Assembly (NCBI RefSeq): GCF_902459505.1
Contig: NC_047084.1
Coordinates: 315,719,963-315,783,962 of the forward strand
Length of the DNA stretch: 64,000 nt
Reading direction: 5' to 3'
Source of the DNA: Geotrypetes seraphini
Taxonomy: Eukaryota; Chordata; Amphibia; Gymnophiona; Dermophiidae
The translations under genes and the position numbers were made by a program. This document shows, piece after piece, positions 20,797 to 32,078 of this stretch. The notes beneath the pieces are model-generated. The model was not told the origin of the DNA. It saw nothing but the letters and a program-made list of their open reading frames with translations, and made no database searches. Every line of letters starts with the position of its first letter. Within the stretch, counting starts at the first letter, position 1.

Positions 20797-23034
20797 CGAA
20801 CAATTCCTTTCCCACGCAGGGGAGGTTAGCCAACCGGTCCTGTAAGTTGGGGTCCATGTCGACCAGGCGCAGCCAAGCTAGTCGGCGCATGGCGATAGCG
20901 AAGGCTGCTTCTCTGGAGGAGAGTTCGAAGCCATCGTAGGCTGCGTGGAATAGATGAAGGCGCAGGTTGGAGAGGGACTCTAAGAGTAGGCCGAACATTC
21001 CCTGCCGGGAGGCCGGTAGGTCAGTCTCAAAGGCTCTCAATAGTCCAATGAGGTGTTTGAGGTATGATGTGAAGGTGAAAGTGTAGCTTTGCACCCTAGA
21101 GGCCATCATTGCGTTTTGGTATAGTCTCCTGCCGAACTTGTCCAGGGTTCGGCCTTCTCGGCCTGGGGGGACCGCTGCTGAGACCCGGGACGGGTGAGCC
21201 TTTTTCAAGGAGGATTCCACTAGCAGCGATTGGTGGGAGAGCTGTGGTTGCTCGAATCCCGGGTAAGGTACTGTGCGGTACTTGGCCTCCATTTTGGAGG
21301 GTACGGCCGTGACCATGTAGGGGGTCTCCAGGTTCCTGAAGAAGGCCTGTTGGAGTACCGGGTTAGGTGGTAAGCGAAGGGACTCTCTGGGCAGTGATGG
21401 CATATCCAGCTCCGCCAGGTACTCCTTAGAGTATCTGGAGTCGGACTGGAGGTCTAAGTCCAATGCGTGGCCCATGTCTTGGACAAAGCGAGTGAAGGAT
21501 GGGCGAGATGTCCCCGGGGCCCCGTGTGGGGTCGGGGAACGAGACCTTCGTCGGGTGGAGAAGGATAAGGAGGCTTCCCTCGAGTATCGAGGTTCATGCT
21601 CTGATCCATGCTCCGAGGTTGGGGAAGCACTGTGAGAGTGTTCCGGGGTTGTCGATCTTCGGCGTCTCGAGGAGCCCCTCGGAGACGATGCCGGGGTTAG
21701 GGGTACCGATCGATGTCGGATTGGTGACCTCGATCCGGACTCCCTCGGAGAATGCGTCCGAAGGGGAGTTCGGAGGATGCGCGGGTTGGAGAGTGATAAC
21801 TCAGCCACCCTTAGTGGTCCTGTACGAGGTGTGGGAGAACGGCCTCGTAGGGTTGGTGAACCTCGGGCCTTCTTGGAGGTACGGCGGTTTCTGTCGTTCT
21901 AGCCCGACGTTTTGCCCCTCGGCGGTCCGCAGAGGGGGAACGTCTCGGGCGTCTCGGCGAGGAGTCCGAGGAGGATGGGATGCGGCGAGGGTTGCGCACC
22001 TTTCCTCGAGGTTGTTCGGTATGAGGCTCAGGCTGGTCTGGCACAATCGAGGTCGAGGCCGATTGAAACTGGGCCATTGCAGCGGACAGCTCCGACGTGA
22101 TCATCGCTCGGAGTAGGTCCTGGAAGACGGGCACGGACAGCATCGAAGGCATGTCCACTGCCTCGGTGCGCTCCACCGGGGGCGACCTCGTATCAGAGTA
22201 TTCCCGTGTGGTGGAGGCACGGCCCGAAGGCTTGGAGGGCTTAGACGGGGCTGTAAGCATGGGGCTTCCGCCATGCGTCGCCGTTGTCCCCGAGGCTGGC
22301 TTCTTCGCTGTTACAGAACCTGAAGAGGGAAGAGGGGACTTACCCGGAGCCGAGGCTTTCTGTTGTCCCGAGGGCTTCGGGGTCGAATCTCGAGGCGATG
22401 CCGAGGTTTCCGGGGCCGAGGTCAAGGCCGGGGCCGAGGCCAGGGCCGACCTCGAGGCCGAGGTGGAGGGTTGGTCCGGGGTGAAGAGATCCGCCATGCG
22501 GGCTTTTCTTCGGCGGAGGGCCCGGTTTTGGAAAATAGCGCACTGGGGGCAGGAGTCGGTTGGATGAGCCGCCCCCAGACAAAGGATGCACCGGCGATGC
22601 GGATCTGTGAGAGAAAGAAGCCGCTCGCACCGGGTGCACTTTTTAAAGCCGGTCAAAGGCCGGGACATTAAATCGAAAGTAGCCGCGGCTCGATTAGCCA
22701 CGCGGCCACGGGGACCCGGAAGCCTCCGGGTCGTTGAAAACGAAGCAGGAATCAAGTAAAAAGGTAAGGAATTCGCGCACAGCGACTTAATCGTGAAAAA
22801 ACAAGAAAAAATCGCGGTGCTAGAAGGCAGTTGGGGCAGAGCCTGAAAAACACGTCTTCTAGGCTCGCGGAAAATTTTGAACTGGAGACCACGAGGGGAT
22901 GCACCCCCTAGTGGAGCAGGAAGGCACGCATGCGTGGAGCAGCAGAGCAAACTTAAATCTTCAATCAAGTTTGCTTGAAAATGCTTCCGCATCGGGGCTC
23001 CGTAGATGACGTCACCCACATGTGAGAATATCAT
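20558..23034 (-). CDS. DIRS Gag-like region
   Basis: Part of the DIRS-like fossil. The region begins inside the terminal repeat, contains a Cys-rich zinc-binding-like segment, then a Ser/Pro/Arg-rich stretch and a conserved helical segment as in other vertebrate DIRS Gag-like proteins. It overlaps the start of the polyprotein region. Function is by family analogy only. Confidence 0.75.
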
Positions 23035-23089
23035 GCCTGCTTGTCCTGGGATAATGTATGTTCAGCTCATATTAAGGGTCCTTTCTACT

Positions 23090-23530
23090 GAACATAACAT
23101 AATACTTTATTTGCATACCGCAACATCTTCCAGTTCTATGCGGTTCACAATTCAAAGAAACTGAACAAACTCTGGGAAGTACAGAGCTTATTCTATAAAA
23201 ATTTATCAATAAATAAAGATTTCAGCCTTTGGTTAAAATGTTGATAAGATGTAGCATTAACTACCAACTGACTAAACTCTTTGTCTCTTGTTGCTGCTTG
23301 GAATGAAAGTAACCTATTGAAATATTTTTAGTACAGTCCTTGAATGAAGGGAAAGCAAAAAATACAAGAGAATGTTGAGAACGCCTTGAGTGAGCCAGTG
23401 TAAAGTGATCCACCAAGCAATCTGCTATGAGGCTATGTAGCACCATGTAACACATTAATCCCAAATTTAAAGATAACTCTGGCCTCAACTGGAAGCCAGT
23501 GCAACTTCCGATAGTAAGGTATCACGTGAT
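23090..23530 (-). mobile_element. LINE 3' end, reverse strand
   Basis: From 23090, ACATAACATAATACTTTATT then CATACCGCAACATCTTCC matches the reverse of a LINE 3' UTR and tail. The following 400 bp carries a minus-strand frame without clear LINE motifs, read as 3' UTR material. Confidence 0.5.
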
Positions 23531-24058
23531 CTGACTTTTTAAAATTGAAAATTAACCTTAATACTAAAGTACGAGCGATCTATGAAAAGTTTCCACACTT
23601 GAATTTTTTAACCCTTTAATTGGCATATGGTGAAATGGCTGCAATTCTCTTAGCACATAAATTCTATGCCGCTGCTAATGACTAGTGGAATCAATTCAGA
23701 GTGGTTTATAGGAGCTTCTGTAAAGGTGTTACAATACAGAGTTTGCATTTCATGGGATGGTTTCAATACAGACATTATTAAATTATAATCAATACATTAT
23801 TAAACTGTAATCAATACTTATGCTATTGTAAAGGTGTTACAATATAGTTATTTTCTGAGTTGGTTCTCAATACAGCTCTCTTAAACCAAAATCAATCTTC
23901 TTTCTTATTTCCGTCTATAATTACCTGCTTATACCTACTTGTACATACCTATATAAAATATATCATATTTATTCATATTATACCTTCTTATGCATACATA
24001 TAAATATACAAAAAATAAAGAGTGGAATTATCCCAAAGAGACTGGTGAACACAAGCTG
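23531..24058. other. AT-rich unassigned sequence
   Basis: The GTAAAGGTGTTACAATA block appears twice (23,719 and 23,827), each followed by CAATAC motifs, suggesting a short local duplication of about 108 bp. Nothing else was recognised. Confidence 0.4.
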
Positions 24059-24062
24059 ATAT

Positions 24063-25503
24063 TGTGACAAATCTAGCTCTCCTCCTAGCTTTGTCACAGG
24101 AATAACTAGAAGAGCAAGAAGCCCCTGTGCAGGAGAGCTGACCAGGTTGACTCTGCTGAGTGTGAGAGCGCTGACCTCCCTTGCACTGAGATTGTTGAGT
24201 CAGACAGCGACGGCCAGGGAAAGTACAGACTAGCTGCAGGTTACTCTTCCAAGCCTGCTGTTAGAACTCATAAGACCTCAGGGAACAGGAAACTACATCT
24301 CCCAGAAAAGCAGAGACCTAGGAGGAAGCTGTCATGTGACCAGTCACAGCTGCAGAGGGAGCTTTCTCCCTTCCCCCTCTTTAGAGCAGGGAGGGGTGAT
24401 TTGGAGCCTGTTAAAACAAGGCAGCTGAGACTCAGAGGGGGGGAGGAGCAGAGAAGCTGGGAACGTGAGCCTGCATGGCAGCACAACTCAGCTCCCCAGC
24501 TGAATGCTGAAGAGCTGGGACGAGACTGTGAAATGGTGGACATGTCAGAGGTGTCTGAACCCACCAGAGACAGAGAGTTGAGAACCCATGGACACTGATA
24601 TGCCAAGTATTCCTAGTGAGAGGTTGGAAGCTATGGACACAAGCTAAGAGGTTGGAAGTGTTATGCTACTTTGTTGATGCTTACCTGGTTTTTTGTGAAG
24701 TTTTGGGGCTAAGTTTATTTTGTGGGCAGAACTGTCCCACTTCCCAGAGCTAGGCTCTGAGGTATTCTCTCACACTGGTACTTTATACTGCTGGGACATT
24801 TGTAAACTACGGAGCATTTCTGCTTGCTCTCCTCTCCTCACAGCTGGAAGCTAATTAACTACTGATAAGCTACTGCAGGGAATGTCAGCCATGGAGGAGC
24901 TCTGTTTTGTATAGTTCCTAGCTGCAGTCAGCCTGTGCCAGAGTTCCAGCTTTAAGCAGTATACTTTTTGATTTTGGAAAAGTTTTATCTTCATGTAACC
25001 AGAGCCTTGTGAATTTTTCTTTACTGCTCCTCCATAGAAAGAGAGCACTGCTGAACCTAGCTTTATCCTTTAAGGCTGGTGAAGAGGACTGAGTCGCAGA
25101 GACTGAAGTCCAGCCATAAGTCTGGTTTTGTGCTCTTCTTTGCTTTTGATTTTTGTTATAACATTCATTCTAGTGTTTGTGAAGCTAGTGTGGCCAGGTT
25201 GGCCCTGTTTCGCATGTTTTAGTTTCTGAACAAATGTACTGGAAAATATCACAACTTACTGACAACATCAGAGCAACCTGACTCAGGGTCAGGAATAAAA
25301 GGCTACCTTTATTTTTGACTTTCCTGGGTGTGTGTGTGATTTTCTTGCCTGCTTTTACTGTGATCATTTTACCTGTTGGTTTCTACCATAGGCCGGTGCC
25401 TAGGGAACCTGAAGGATTCCCCAGTTGGAGGGAATGCGCTGGGAGCAGTAGTGGTCATTGTGAACCCAACTCGCTGCGTGGTTCAGGAGCCCGGGTTGCG
25501 ACA
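24063..25503 (+). mobile_element. Solo LTR (retrovirus-like or Gypsy-like)
   Basis: A 1441-bp fossil LTR begins TGTGACAAATC and ends GGGTTGCGACA, so it has TG...CA termini. The 4-bp duplication ATAT lies on both sides (24059-24062 and 25504-25507). An AATAAA at about 25,294 is followed by a GT-rich stretch (GTGTGTGTG near 25,328), the expected R-region arrangement in plus orientation. No internal coding region adjoins it, so it is the product of LTR-LTR recombination. Assignment between endogenous retrovirus and Gypsy cannot be made from the LTR alone. Confidence 0.8.
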
Positions 25504-25924
25504 ATATGAAAATGTCCTTTTAATCATCCAATGGTTCAAATGACTTTATTCATCCAATAATTCAATGACTCGACATGTACATGTTTCGGCCAAACTGGCC
25601 TGCTTCAGGAATCTAAAGAGTCTTCTGGGTAATATCAGATGGTGTTTTGAATAATATATGGGTATTCAAGTCAGTGCTACCATATGTAATACTTTCCAAA
25701 ATTGCTTGGAGTCTAAAGGTCTGATGATTGGTGCTACCATCCTCTCCTTACACAGCTAGAATTAGGCTTATCAATCCCGTTATCAAAGAAGCCAACTTCA
25801 ATATTCCATGCCGTACTGGGATTCTTGAAAAGGGCAGGAACCAGCAAGCCTCGAGCATGCACAGAAGCTCAAGGCTCTGCTCCAGCGTGGCACGGAACAT
25901 CGATGTCATCTTCTTTAATCATGG
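25504..25924. other. Repeat fragment with GACATGTTTCGGCC motif
   Basis: ACATGTACATGTTTCGGCC and CTGCTTCAGGAATC near 25,572-25,615 resemble the CTTCAGG / GAAACATGGCC motif at about 30,105-30,145 and, reversed, 36,635-36,665. The rest is unassigned. Confidence 0.4.
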
Positions 25925-26330
25925 GAATGGTAAGCCTAATGCTAGCTGCGTGAGGGGAGGATGGTAGCGCCAGTCATCGGGGAAGAAGGATTTGTGGAAG
26001 AAAATAGCAATTTTCATTGAGGGAGGGTTGGGTTTGTGGAAGATAGTAGTGTTGGCCATCGGGGAGGAGAGAGGAGGGTTTATGGAGGACAGAAATTTCA
26101 GGCATCGGGGAGGAGGGGTGGGGAGAGATAGCTGTGCCACCAATGATCGGATCAGGTGGTGAGGATAAAAGTTGAAAACGGTAGCACCGGTCATTGGGAT
26201 TTGTGGAGGAAAGTAGCACCTTTCATCAAGGGAGGGTTGGGTTTGTGAAATATGATGGCACTTGTGGAAGATGATAGTGTTGGCCATTGGGGGAAGGGGG
26301 CTTGTGGAGGAAAGTAGCAGCTTGCATAAA
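25925..26330. repeat. Diverged minisatellite, GTAGTGTTGGCCATCGGGG type
   Basis: Six or so imperfect units of roughly 55-75 bp share GGGTTTGTGGA(A/G)GAAA(G/A)TAGCA, then CATCGGGGA(G/A)G(A/G)GG. Apparent minus-strand reading frames here are by-products of the repeat. Confidence 0.55.
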
Positions 26331-27443
26331 TCTGCAGGGGTAGTGTTCAAAGTTAAAGTACACCCACACTTTAAAAGATGTGTTGTTACTAGGGTAGGGA
26401 ATAGTGTACACATACTACTTGCATAAACAAGCCGTTTTAAAATTAACCCTTTAATTTAGTTTTGCTTAAAAATAAATAATCATAGATTCTTGGAAACCCT
26501 ACCGAATTTCCTATTATTTTTTTCTAGGCAGGGTGTTGTGGGTTTAAAAAAAAAACAACTTCTGATTTTAAAGGGTGTATAATTGTATGATTTGGATACG
26601 AGATCACATGCACAGGTACTCAATCACAGATGTTTCCGCTTTACCTTTTATATCTTCTCCAAATCCTTGGTCTCCTTTCCTTTCCATACCAGTACTTTTC
26701 TTCCTCCCAACTCCAATGGCAGCCCAGTATTGGAAAGAGCTCATGCTATGCAGGAGCCAAAAGCAGGGCAGGTTTGTCTTCAGTTGGTAGGACATTGAGG
26801 CCACACTATGATCACCCAAATTTCTAATATCGGTTTATATTTGAATCAACCATTCCCCCCCTCCCCTTTTGGGGGGGGAAAAGGTTACTTATATATTTGA
26901 GTATATACCGTATATAAAGACTATTGGTTATATAATTACTGTTGTCGGGCAAACTTCACAAAGTTATGCATATACCTTAAAAGAAAGGATTGTTTTAAGT
27001 ATATTATCACTTGTGTTCTAAAGGTCTCTGGTGTTGTTCAGGACTTACTCATTAGCTTAAGTTTTTGTACTGCCTACTTTTTTCTAATAAACAAAGTTCA
27101 ATAGAAAATGGGTATCTCTTTAAGAATTTAAGCATCATTATAAACATACCTCCCCCTTCCCAAATTTACATGTAAAATTTTCTGATATGTTGTTTTGTAC
27201 ATTTGTCTTGCAGCTGTTATTCACTTCAAACTTACTGGGAATCCACAGCTCAGTAAGTCCCTGAGGATAAGAAGCCAACTAAAAACCAAATTCTAGGTTT
27301 CCCAAGAAAAACAGACTATTAAACCACGAAGCTAGCCTGTTTGCCAACAAATTGGTATCTGTGAGCTGCAGATACAGTAAATATACATACTTTGGAAAGA
27401 GAGGACAACAAAAATGAATGAGAGATTGAAAGGAAAAGGTGTA
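26331..27443. other. Intergenic sequence between GIMD1 and AIMP1
   Basis: AT-rich, with C and G runs at 26,862-26,880. No repeat family or coding exon was recognised. It includes the region where the AIMP1 transcript is expected to end. Confidence 0.4.
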
Positions 27444-27449
27444 TTTATT
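27444..27449 (-). terminator. AIMP1 polyadenylation signal (candidate)
   Basis: AATAAA on the minus strand, 67 bp beyond the AIMP1 stop codon, in the sequence GCACAATAAATACACC. A second AATAAA (27515-27520) overlaps the stop codon itself. Confidence 0.55.
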
Positions 27450-27515
27450 GTGCTCGCTATATTTTTAACATAATTCATCCAAAACAGTTCTCTGCAATTA
27501 CAGAATAAAACAGTT

Positions 27516-27682
27516 TTATTTAATTCCACTTTTGGACATAGTCTGTGCCTTGCAAAGTCCTTTCCCTTCCACCTTAAATGGCACGCCTTTGTAGGTGGCA
27601 ACACACTCATCATTGGTGTAGAGATCAGGCTGGATCTGCTCCCAAATCTTCTTCTTGGGATTCAGCTCTTTCTCAGGTTCCC
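27516..27682 (-). CDS. AIMP1: AIMP1 (EMAP-II) last coding exon
   Basis: The minus-strand exon follows an acceptor (gattgttttgcag) and reads GEPEKELNPKKKIWEQIQPD, then NDECVATYKGVPF and ends AQTMSKSGIK with TAA at 27518-27516. This is nearly word for word the C-terminus of vertebrate AIMP1, the p43 scaffold of the multi-tRNA-synthetase complex and precursor of the cytokine EMAP-II. The first Gly codon is completed by the single base left over from the exon at 54643-54811, so phases agree. YARS1 shares a homologous domain, but the SKSGIK end and the neighbour GIMD1 point to AIMP1. The exon encodes the end of the tRNA-binding OB-fold extension. Confidence 0.96.
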
Positions 27683-28357
27683 CTGCAAAACAATCAACTC
27701 TCAAATTAATGGTGACATTTTTATAAACTAGGATTAATAAAAAGAAACACTTTAGCAATTTCACACACACTACCATCCCAACAATATGCAATTCTTCTAC
27801 AGGATCCTCAAACAAAGGCTAAACAACATTGATATGCTATACCCAATAGGAACACAACTGAAGGACAGCACTTCTCCAAGCCAAAACAATCAGTCCAACT
27901 TATTGCTGTTAGTGCATAAGGAAGCAATTCCATAAGTGGTTACCTCCTTGATGCTGTGTGATGAGAGCATATTCTAAAAACATAATTTGGACACCCAGAC
28001 TCCATTACAGCCTACTAGTGGAACCTGGCATCGGCAGGCTTTAAATCTAGGCACCTGTAATTACACCAGCCACACAGCTACTGTAGCTATGGGTGTCTAA
28101 AACAGCAAGAGCATACTTAACTTATTGTATTCGGTGTGCTACATCCATGCTCCATTCATGTTAGCACCCTCCCCTGTCTATTTATATCCTATGTTACTTA
28201 CATTTGTCAAGTTAAAGATCTCGGCATTTAATTCTTCAATTGCATTAAAGCTCTTAATGCTAACATTGTGAGATTGCATGAATTCTATCTCATAATGATC
28301 ATTCTAATAGTTTTAAGGATCTTCGGAAGTTTGTGCAATAATTCCTCATTGATATTC

Positions 28358-28568
28358 TTTATGAAGAACTGCTATGATCGTCATCAGTCCTTAGTAGATA
28401 ATTTAATGACATTTAAGATGAGACACTTATCTTTTTCGGCTTCAGCTCTGTCCACTGTTCTGTCGACAGAGCTGAAGCCGAAAAAGATAAGTGTCTCAGC
28501 TTAAAATCTTACATTTCATTAAATTATCTACTAAGGATTGATGACGATCATAGCAGTTCTTCATAAAG
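28358..28568. repeat. Foldback, arms about 95-104 bp
   Basis: The left arm 28358-28452 (CTTTATGAAGAACTGCTATG ... TTCAGCTCTGTC) pairs with 28465-28568 in reverse; the right arm has about 9 extra bases. The spacer is 12 bp. Its right end abuts the tail of the CR1 at 28,567. A single-arm copy lies at 33,156-33,230. Confidence 0.85.
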
Positions 28569-29815
28569 AACATAAGAATTGCCGCTGCTGTACGGCAACT
28601 CCTCTAGCCCCTTAACCATTTTAGTCGCTCTAACCTCTTTCAACTTTAGAGAGTGTCCTCTCGTTTTCCCTACCTTGGAGAGGGTGAACAGTCTGTCTTT
28701 CTCTACTAAGTCTATTCCCTTCAGTATTTTGAATGTTTCTATCATGTCCTTTCTCAGTCTCCTCCTTTCAAGGGAGAAGAGGCCCAGTTTCTCTAATCTC
28801 TAACTGTACAGCAACTCCTCCAGTCCCTTTACCATTTTAGTCGCTCTTCTCTGGACCCTTTCGAGTAGTACCATGTCGTTCATGTACGACGACCAGTGCT
28901 GGACGCAGTACTCCAGGTGAGGGCGCACCATGACCCAGTACAGCGGCATGATAACCTTCTCCGATCTGTTCGTGATCCCCCTTTTTAATCATTCCCATCA
29001 TTCTGTTCGTCCTTTTTGCTGCCGCTGCACATTACGCGGATGGCTTCATCGACTTGTCGACCAGTACTCCCAAGTCTCTTTCCTGGGGGGGTCTCTCCAA
29101 GTACTGCCCCGGACATCCTGTATTCGTGTATAAGATTTTTGTTACCGACTTGCATCACCTTACACTTATCCACGTTGAACTTCATCTGCCATGTCGCAGC
29201 CCATTTCTCAAGCGTGTTTATGTCACGTTGCAGATGTTCGCAATCCTCCTGCGTCTTCACTACTCAGAATAACTTTGTATCATCTGCAAATTTAATCACC
29301 TCATTCTTCGTACCAATTTCCAGATCGTTTATAAATATGTTGAAGAGCACAGGTCTAGGTACCAAACCCTGCGGCACTCCACTGGTGATGCTTTTCCAGA
29401 CCACGTATTGTCTATTTACTCCCACTCTCTGTTTCCTATCCGCCAGCCAATTTTTAATCCACGTGAGTATTTCACCTTCGATTCCATAGCTCGCAATTTT
29501 TCAAAGTAGTCGTTCATGCGGAACCTTGTCGAAAGCCTTCTGAAAATCCAGATATACAATGTCAACCAGGTCACCCTTGTCTATCCATCTGTTTACTCCC
29601 TCGAAGAAGTGCAGCAAGTTTGGCAAGCAAGAACCTCCTCTGCTGAAGCCATGCTGGCTGGTCCTCATTAGATCATGTCCGTCAAGGTGCTCAATGATGC
29701 GGTCTTTTATCAGCGCCTCTACCATCTTTCCCTCTACCATCAGACTCACCGGATCACCCCTCAAACCTTTCTTGAAGATTGGCGTAACATTCGCCACCTT
29801 CCAAAGATGTTCTTA
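28567..29815 (-). mobile_element. CR1 LINE, reverse strand
   Basis: On the minus strand, 29,797-29,501 reads VTPIFKKGLRGDP, SQHGFSRGGSCLPNLLHFFE and DIVYLDFQKAFDKVPHERLL, a CR1 reverse transcriptase. The 28,985-29,260 part gives LEKWAATWQMKFNVDKCKVM, and 28,548-28,745 the [19 protein letters not shown] to TRGHSLKLK end. The tail AAGAACATAAGAATT is at 28,563-28,577. Frames are broken in several places; the 5' end is missing beyond 29,815. Close kin is at 50,090-51,288. Confidence 0.9.
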
Positions 29816-30660
29816 ATTTTAGTATTATGAGCAGCAGGAAGCATAGACAGCACAAGTACATCTTTCAAATTTTAATGTCACTTTTCTGATGCTTTTCTTG
29901 ACATGATTTACATAAATTTGCATGGTTCTCTTATAATTAATGGCATGTATATGTTTTAGTCTATTTAATCATTTTTCTGCATGTTCTGTATGGTTCTTAT
30001 GTGATTTTAATATAGTCTATTTAAATTTATGTCTGTGTTTACAGTTTTTTATTCATTGTCAATATGGAAGTGTAATTTTGTTGTTTTTACCCTATAGTTT
30101 TGCCTCTGATGCAGCCTTCTGGTGAAACATGGCCACTTCAGGCATACGGGATTATTTGATTAAAGTTCTTATTTTTACTTTTATATTTGTGGGTCTGCTG
30201 TTTGTTCTATGTTTACATCTCAGATTTTCTACCTCTTATGTTCCCAGAGCTCACAGAACTACATGTAGAAGATGACATTTAAGAAATCACCTTTTAAACC
30301 CCTCCTTAAACACCAAGTCCAATGGAGTAATTAACTGGAGGTGGTGTAAATGCTGATGGGGAGATATTTTGAAATACATATGTGGAAATACATGTATTAT
30401 TCTCCATGTCTACTTTAAATGGGCATAATCCTTGGAGTAATTTTATAAAAGCATTCTTTCATATGGTTTACTTGTGAAAAAAAGTTTATAAAGTTACCAT
30501 CTTACAAGGCAGTTCTATAACTTGAGTGTCTATATTTACACTCTACTTGCACATATAAATGTACAAAATACAAGTGGTGTCAGGAGTGTGTACACTGTGG
30601 ACTAGATTCTATTTATGACACATTAAAAAAAAAAATTGGTACTGCTAAAAACTGCTGAAT
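29816..30660. other. Unassigned AT-rich intron sequence
   Basis: CTGATGCAGC then GTGAAACATGGCCACTTCAG at 30,107-30,142 is a motif shared with two other places in the window. A LINE 3' end is possible, not shown. No coding signal was seen. Confidence 0.35.
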
Positions 30661-30674
30661 ACTTTTCTATAAAC

Positions 30675-31748
30675 CAGTGTCTCTCAAACTGTGTGCCACA
30701 GCACAGTGGTATGCCCCAAAGAGATTCCAGGTGTGCCATTAGAGATTCCAGAATTTTACTTTATTAAAAAAACAACCCCGTTGCCTGATATCATATGGAA
30801 ATGATAAATATGTGTTTTTTGATCCAGCCCAGGTGGAAGATTTTATTAAAGAGAAACCTTTGTTGAAAGTTTAATTCTTAATATTCAGTTTATTTTTGGA
30901 GGATGATGTATAATATATATAATAGCCATTTGCCTGTTCCTAGATAGTAGATAGAAAGATTTGCTTTGATGTTTTATTTGTACTGGCTATCAGTTTTAAT
31001 GTGGACTAGGACATGGTTGAAATAGTTTCCTTATATTATGTTAATCCCTGATTGGGAATTTACATTTGTATTTTCTGTGTTCATTCATGCATGTTTGTTA
31101 CAAAGATATTGTAATGAATAATCAAATAAATAAAGAAAAAAAAAAAAAAAAAAACAACCCCGTCACACAATTATATACTAGAATAGATGACATGTATGTC
31201 ACATACGCAAGAGTCTGTTAATGTTATAAGCATCTATGTGCGTAAGGATACAACTGCCCAGACAAGCATCATTTTTTGACGTGATTGGTCCTTGAAAACT
31301 AACAGAAAATAATTTTAGCTTTTTTTAAATTTTTTTATGCAGTAGTTACCCTAACTTGAGCAACAAATCAATCAAGGATTATTGTTTGGATCTTCTTATT
31401 TTTGCGAACTTGGATTTTCAGCTCTGACAGAAATTAAATCGAAAAAGAAGAGAACGACTGCAAATGGTGGGTGATGAAATGCGTGTTTGCTTGTTGACTG
31501 TCGAGCCACGTTTTGAGTTAATTTGCACTCAAAACAAGCACATCCATCACATTGATTAGCAATTCTATTCTACCTACTTTAGTTTCACCATAGTTACAAT
31601 TACCCATGCATAGCTTAAAGAAGTTTAAATAAAGAACTCAAATGTAATTTTTGGTTGGTTTTGCAATTTTATAATTTCAATTATATTGTGCCAAAAAAAC
31701 ATTTGCTCCGCTTAGTGTGCCAGATCTTAAAAAGTTTGAGAAACACTG
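30675..31748. mobile_element. hAT non-autonomous element, interrupted by L1
   Basis: The ends are CAGTGTCTCTCAAACTGTG and AAAGTTTGAGAAACACTG. A perfect 8-bp duplication CTATAAAC lies at 30667-30674 and 31749-31756. The internal GTGTGCCACAGCACAGTGGT sequence resembles the GTGTGCC-rich ends of widespread tetrapod hAT MITEs. Without the L1 insert the element is about 0.7 kb. Confidence 0.9.
30782..31152 (+). mobile_element. 5'-truncated L1 with poly(A)
   Basis: It starts inside the L1 ORF2 C-terminus (DKYVFFDPAQVEDFIKEKPL near 30,805-30,865), continues through a 3' UTR and ends ATAAATAAAG with about 18 A. The target duplication AACAACCCCGT (plus A bases) lies at 30771-30781 and 31153-31163. It sits within the hAT element and so is younger than it. 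Confidence 0.85.
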
Positions 31749-31756
31749 CTATAAAC

Positions 31757-32078
31757 AATACTTAAAGTTAAACGTGGTTTATAGAATAGTGCTTCTGCCC
31801 AGGAACTGTGCCTATCTTTAGGCACATCCATTTGCACCAACTGAAATGTGAAAATCCTTGCACTTAAATTAGATGTATATCCCCCTTAATCTATAACTAC
31901 ACGCGTAAATTCTAGGAATGCCCCCAATTCACCCATGACCTCATTTCCACACCTTTTTTGAACTGGTGGGTAAAATTTAAGCTCATAACTTTTAATTAAA
32001 TCCAGTTATTGCTAATTGCTAGTTAAGATGCCAATTCTTAAGTGCTAACTGGCTTGTTCAATTAAATTAGGTGTGCAC
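31757..32078. other. Unassigned intron sequence
   Basis: AT-rich sequence with GTGCCTATCTTTAGGCAC (a short hairpin at 31,808-31,825), possibly from an old MITE. No other feature was seen. Confidence 0.35.

Larger units (their letters stand above)
17221..23053 (-). mobile_element. DIRS1-like tyrosine-recombinase retrotransposon
   Basis: A fossil copy about 5.8 kb long, read on the minus strand. Parts in element order: outer end and inverted terminal repeat (23053 to 22878), Gag-like region, a reverse transcriptase-RNase H-tyrosine recombinase region, an internal complementary region (17564-17464), and the second terminal repeat to 17221. The repeat arms 17271-17421 and 22878-23028 are 151 bp and appear identical. 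The internal region is complementary to both outer ends placed next to each other, the hallmark DIRS1 arrangement. No target duplication is expected or seen. The copy looks largely whole, with perhaps one break, and is young by the identity of its repeats. Confidence 0.92.

Noticed and set aside
18785-22671. Many plus-strand frames opposite the DIRS element
   Set aside because: Shadows of the minus-strand coding regions in GC-rich sequence.
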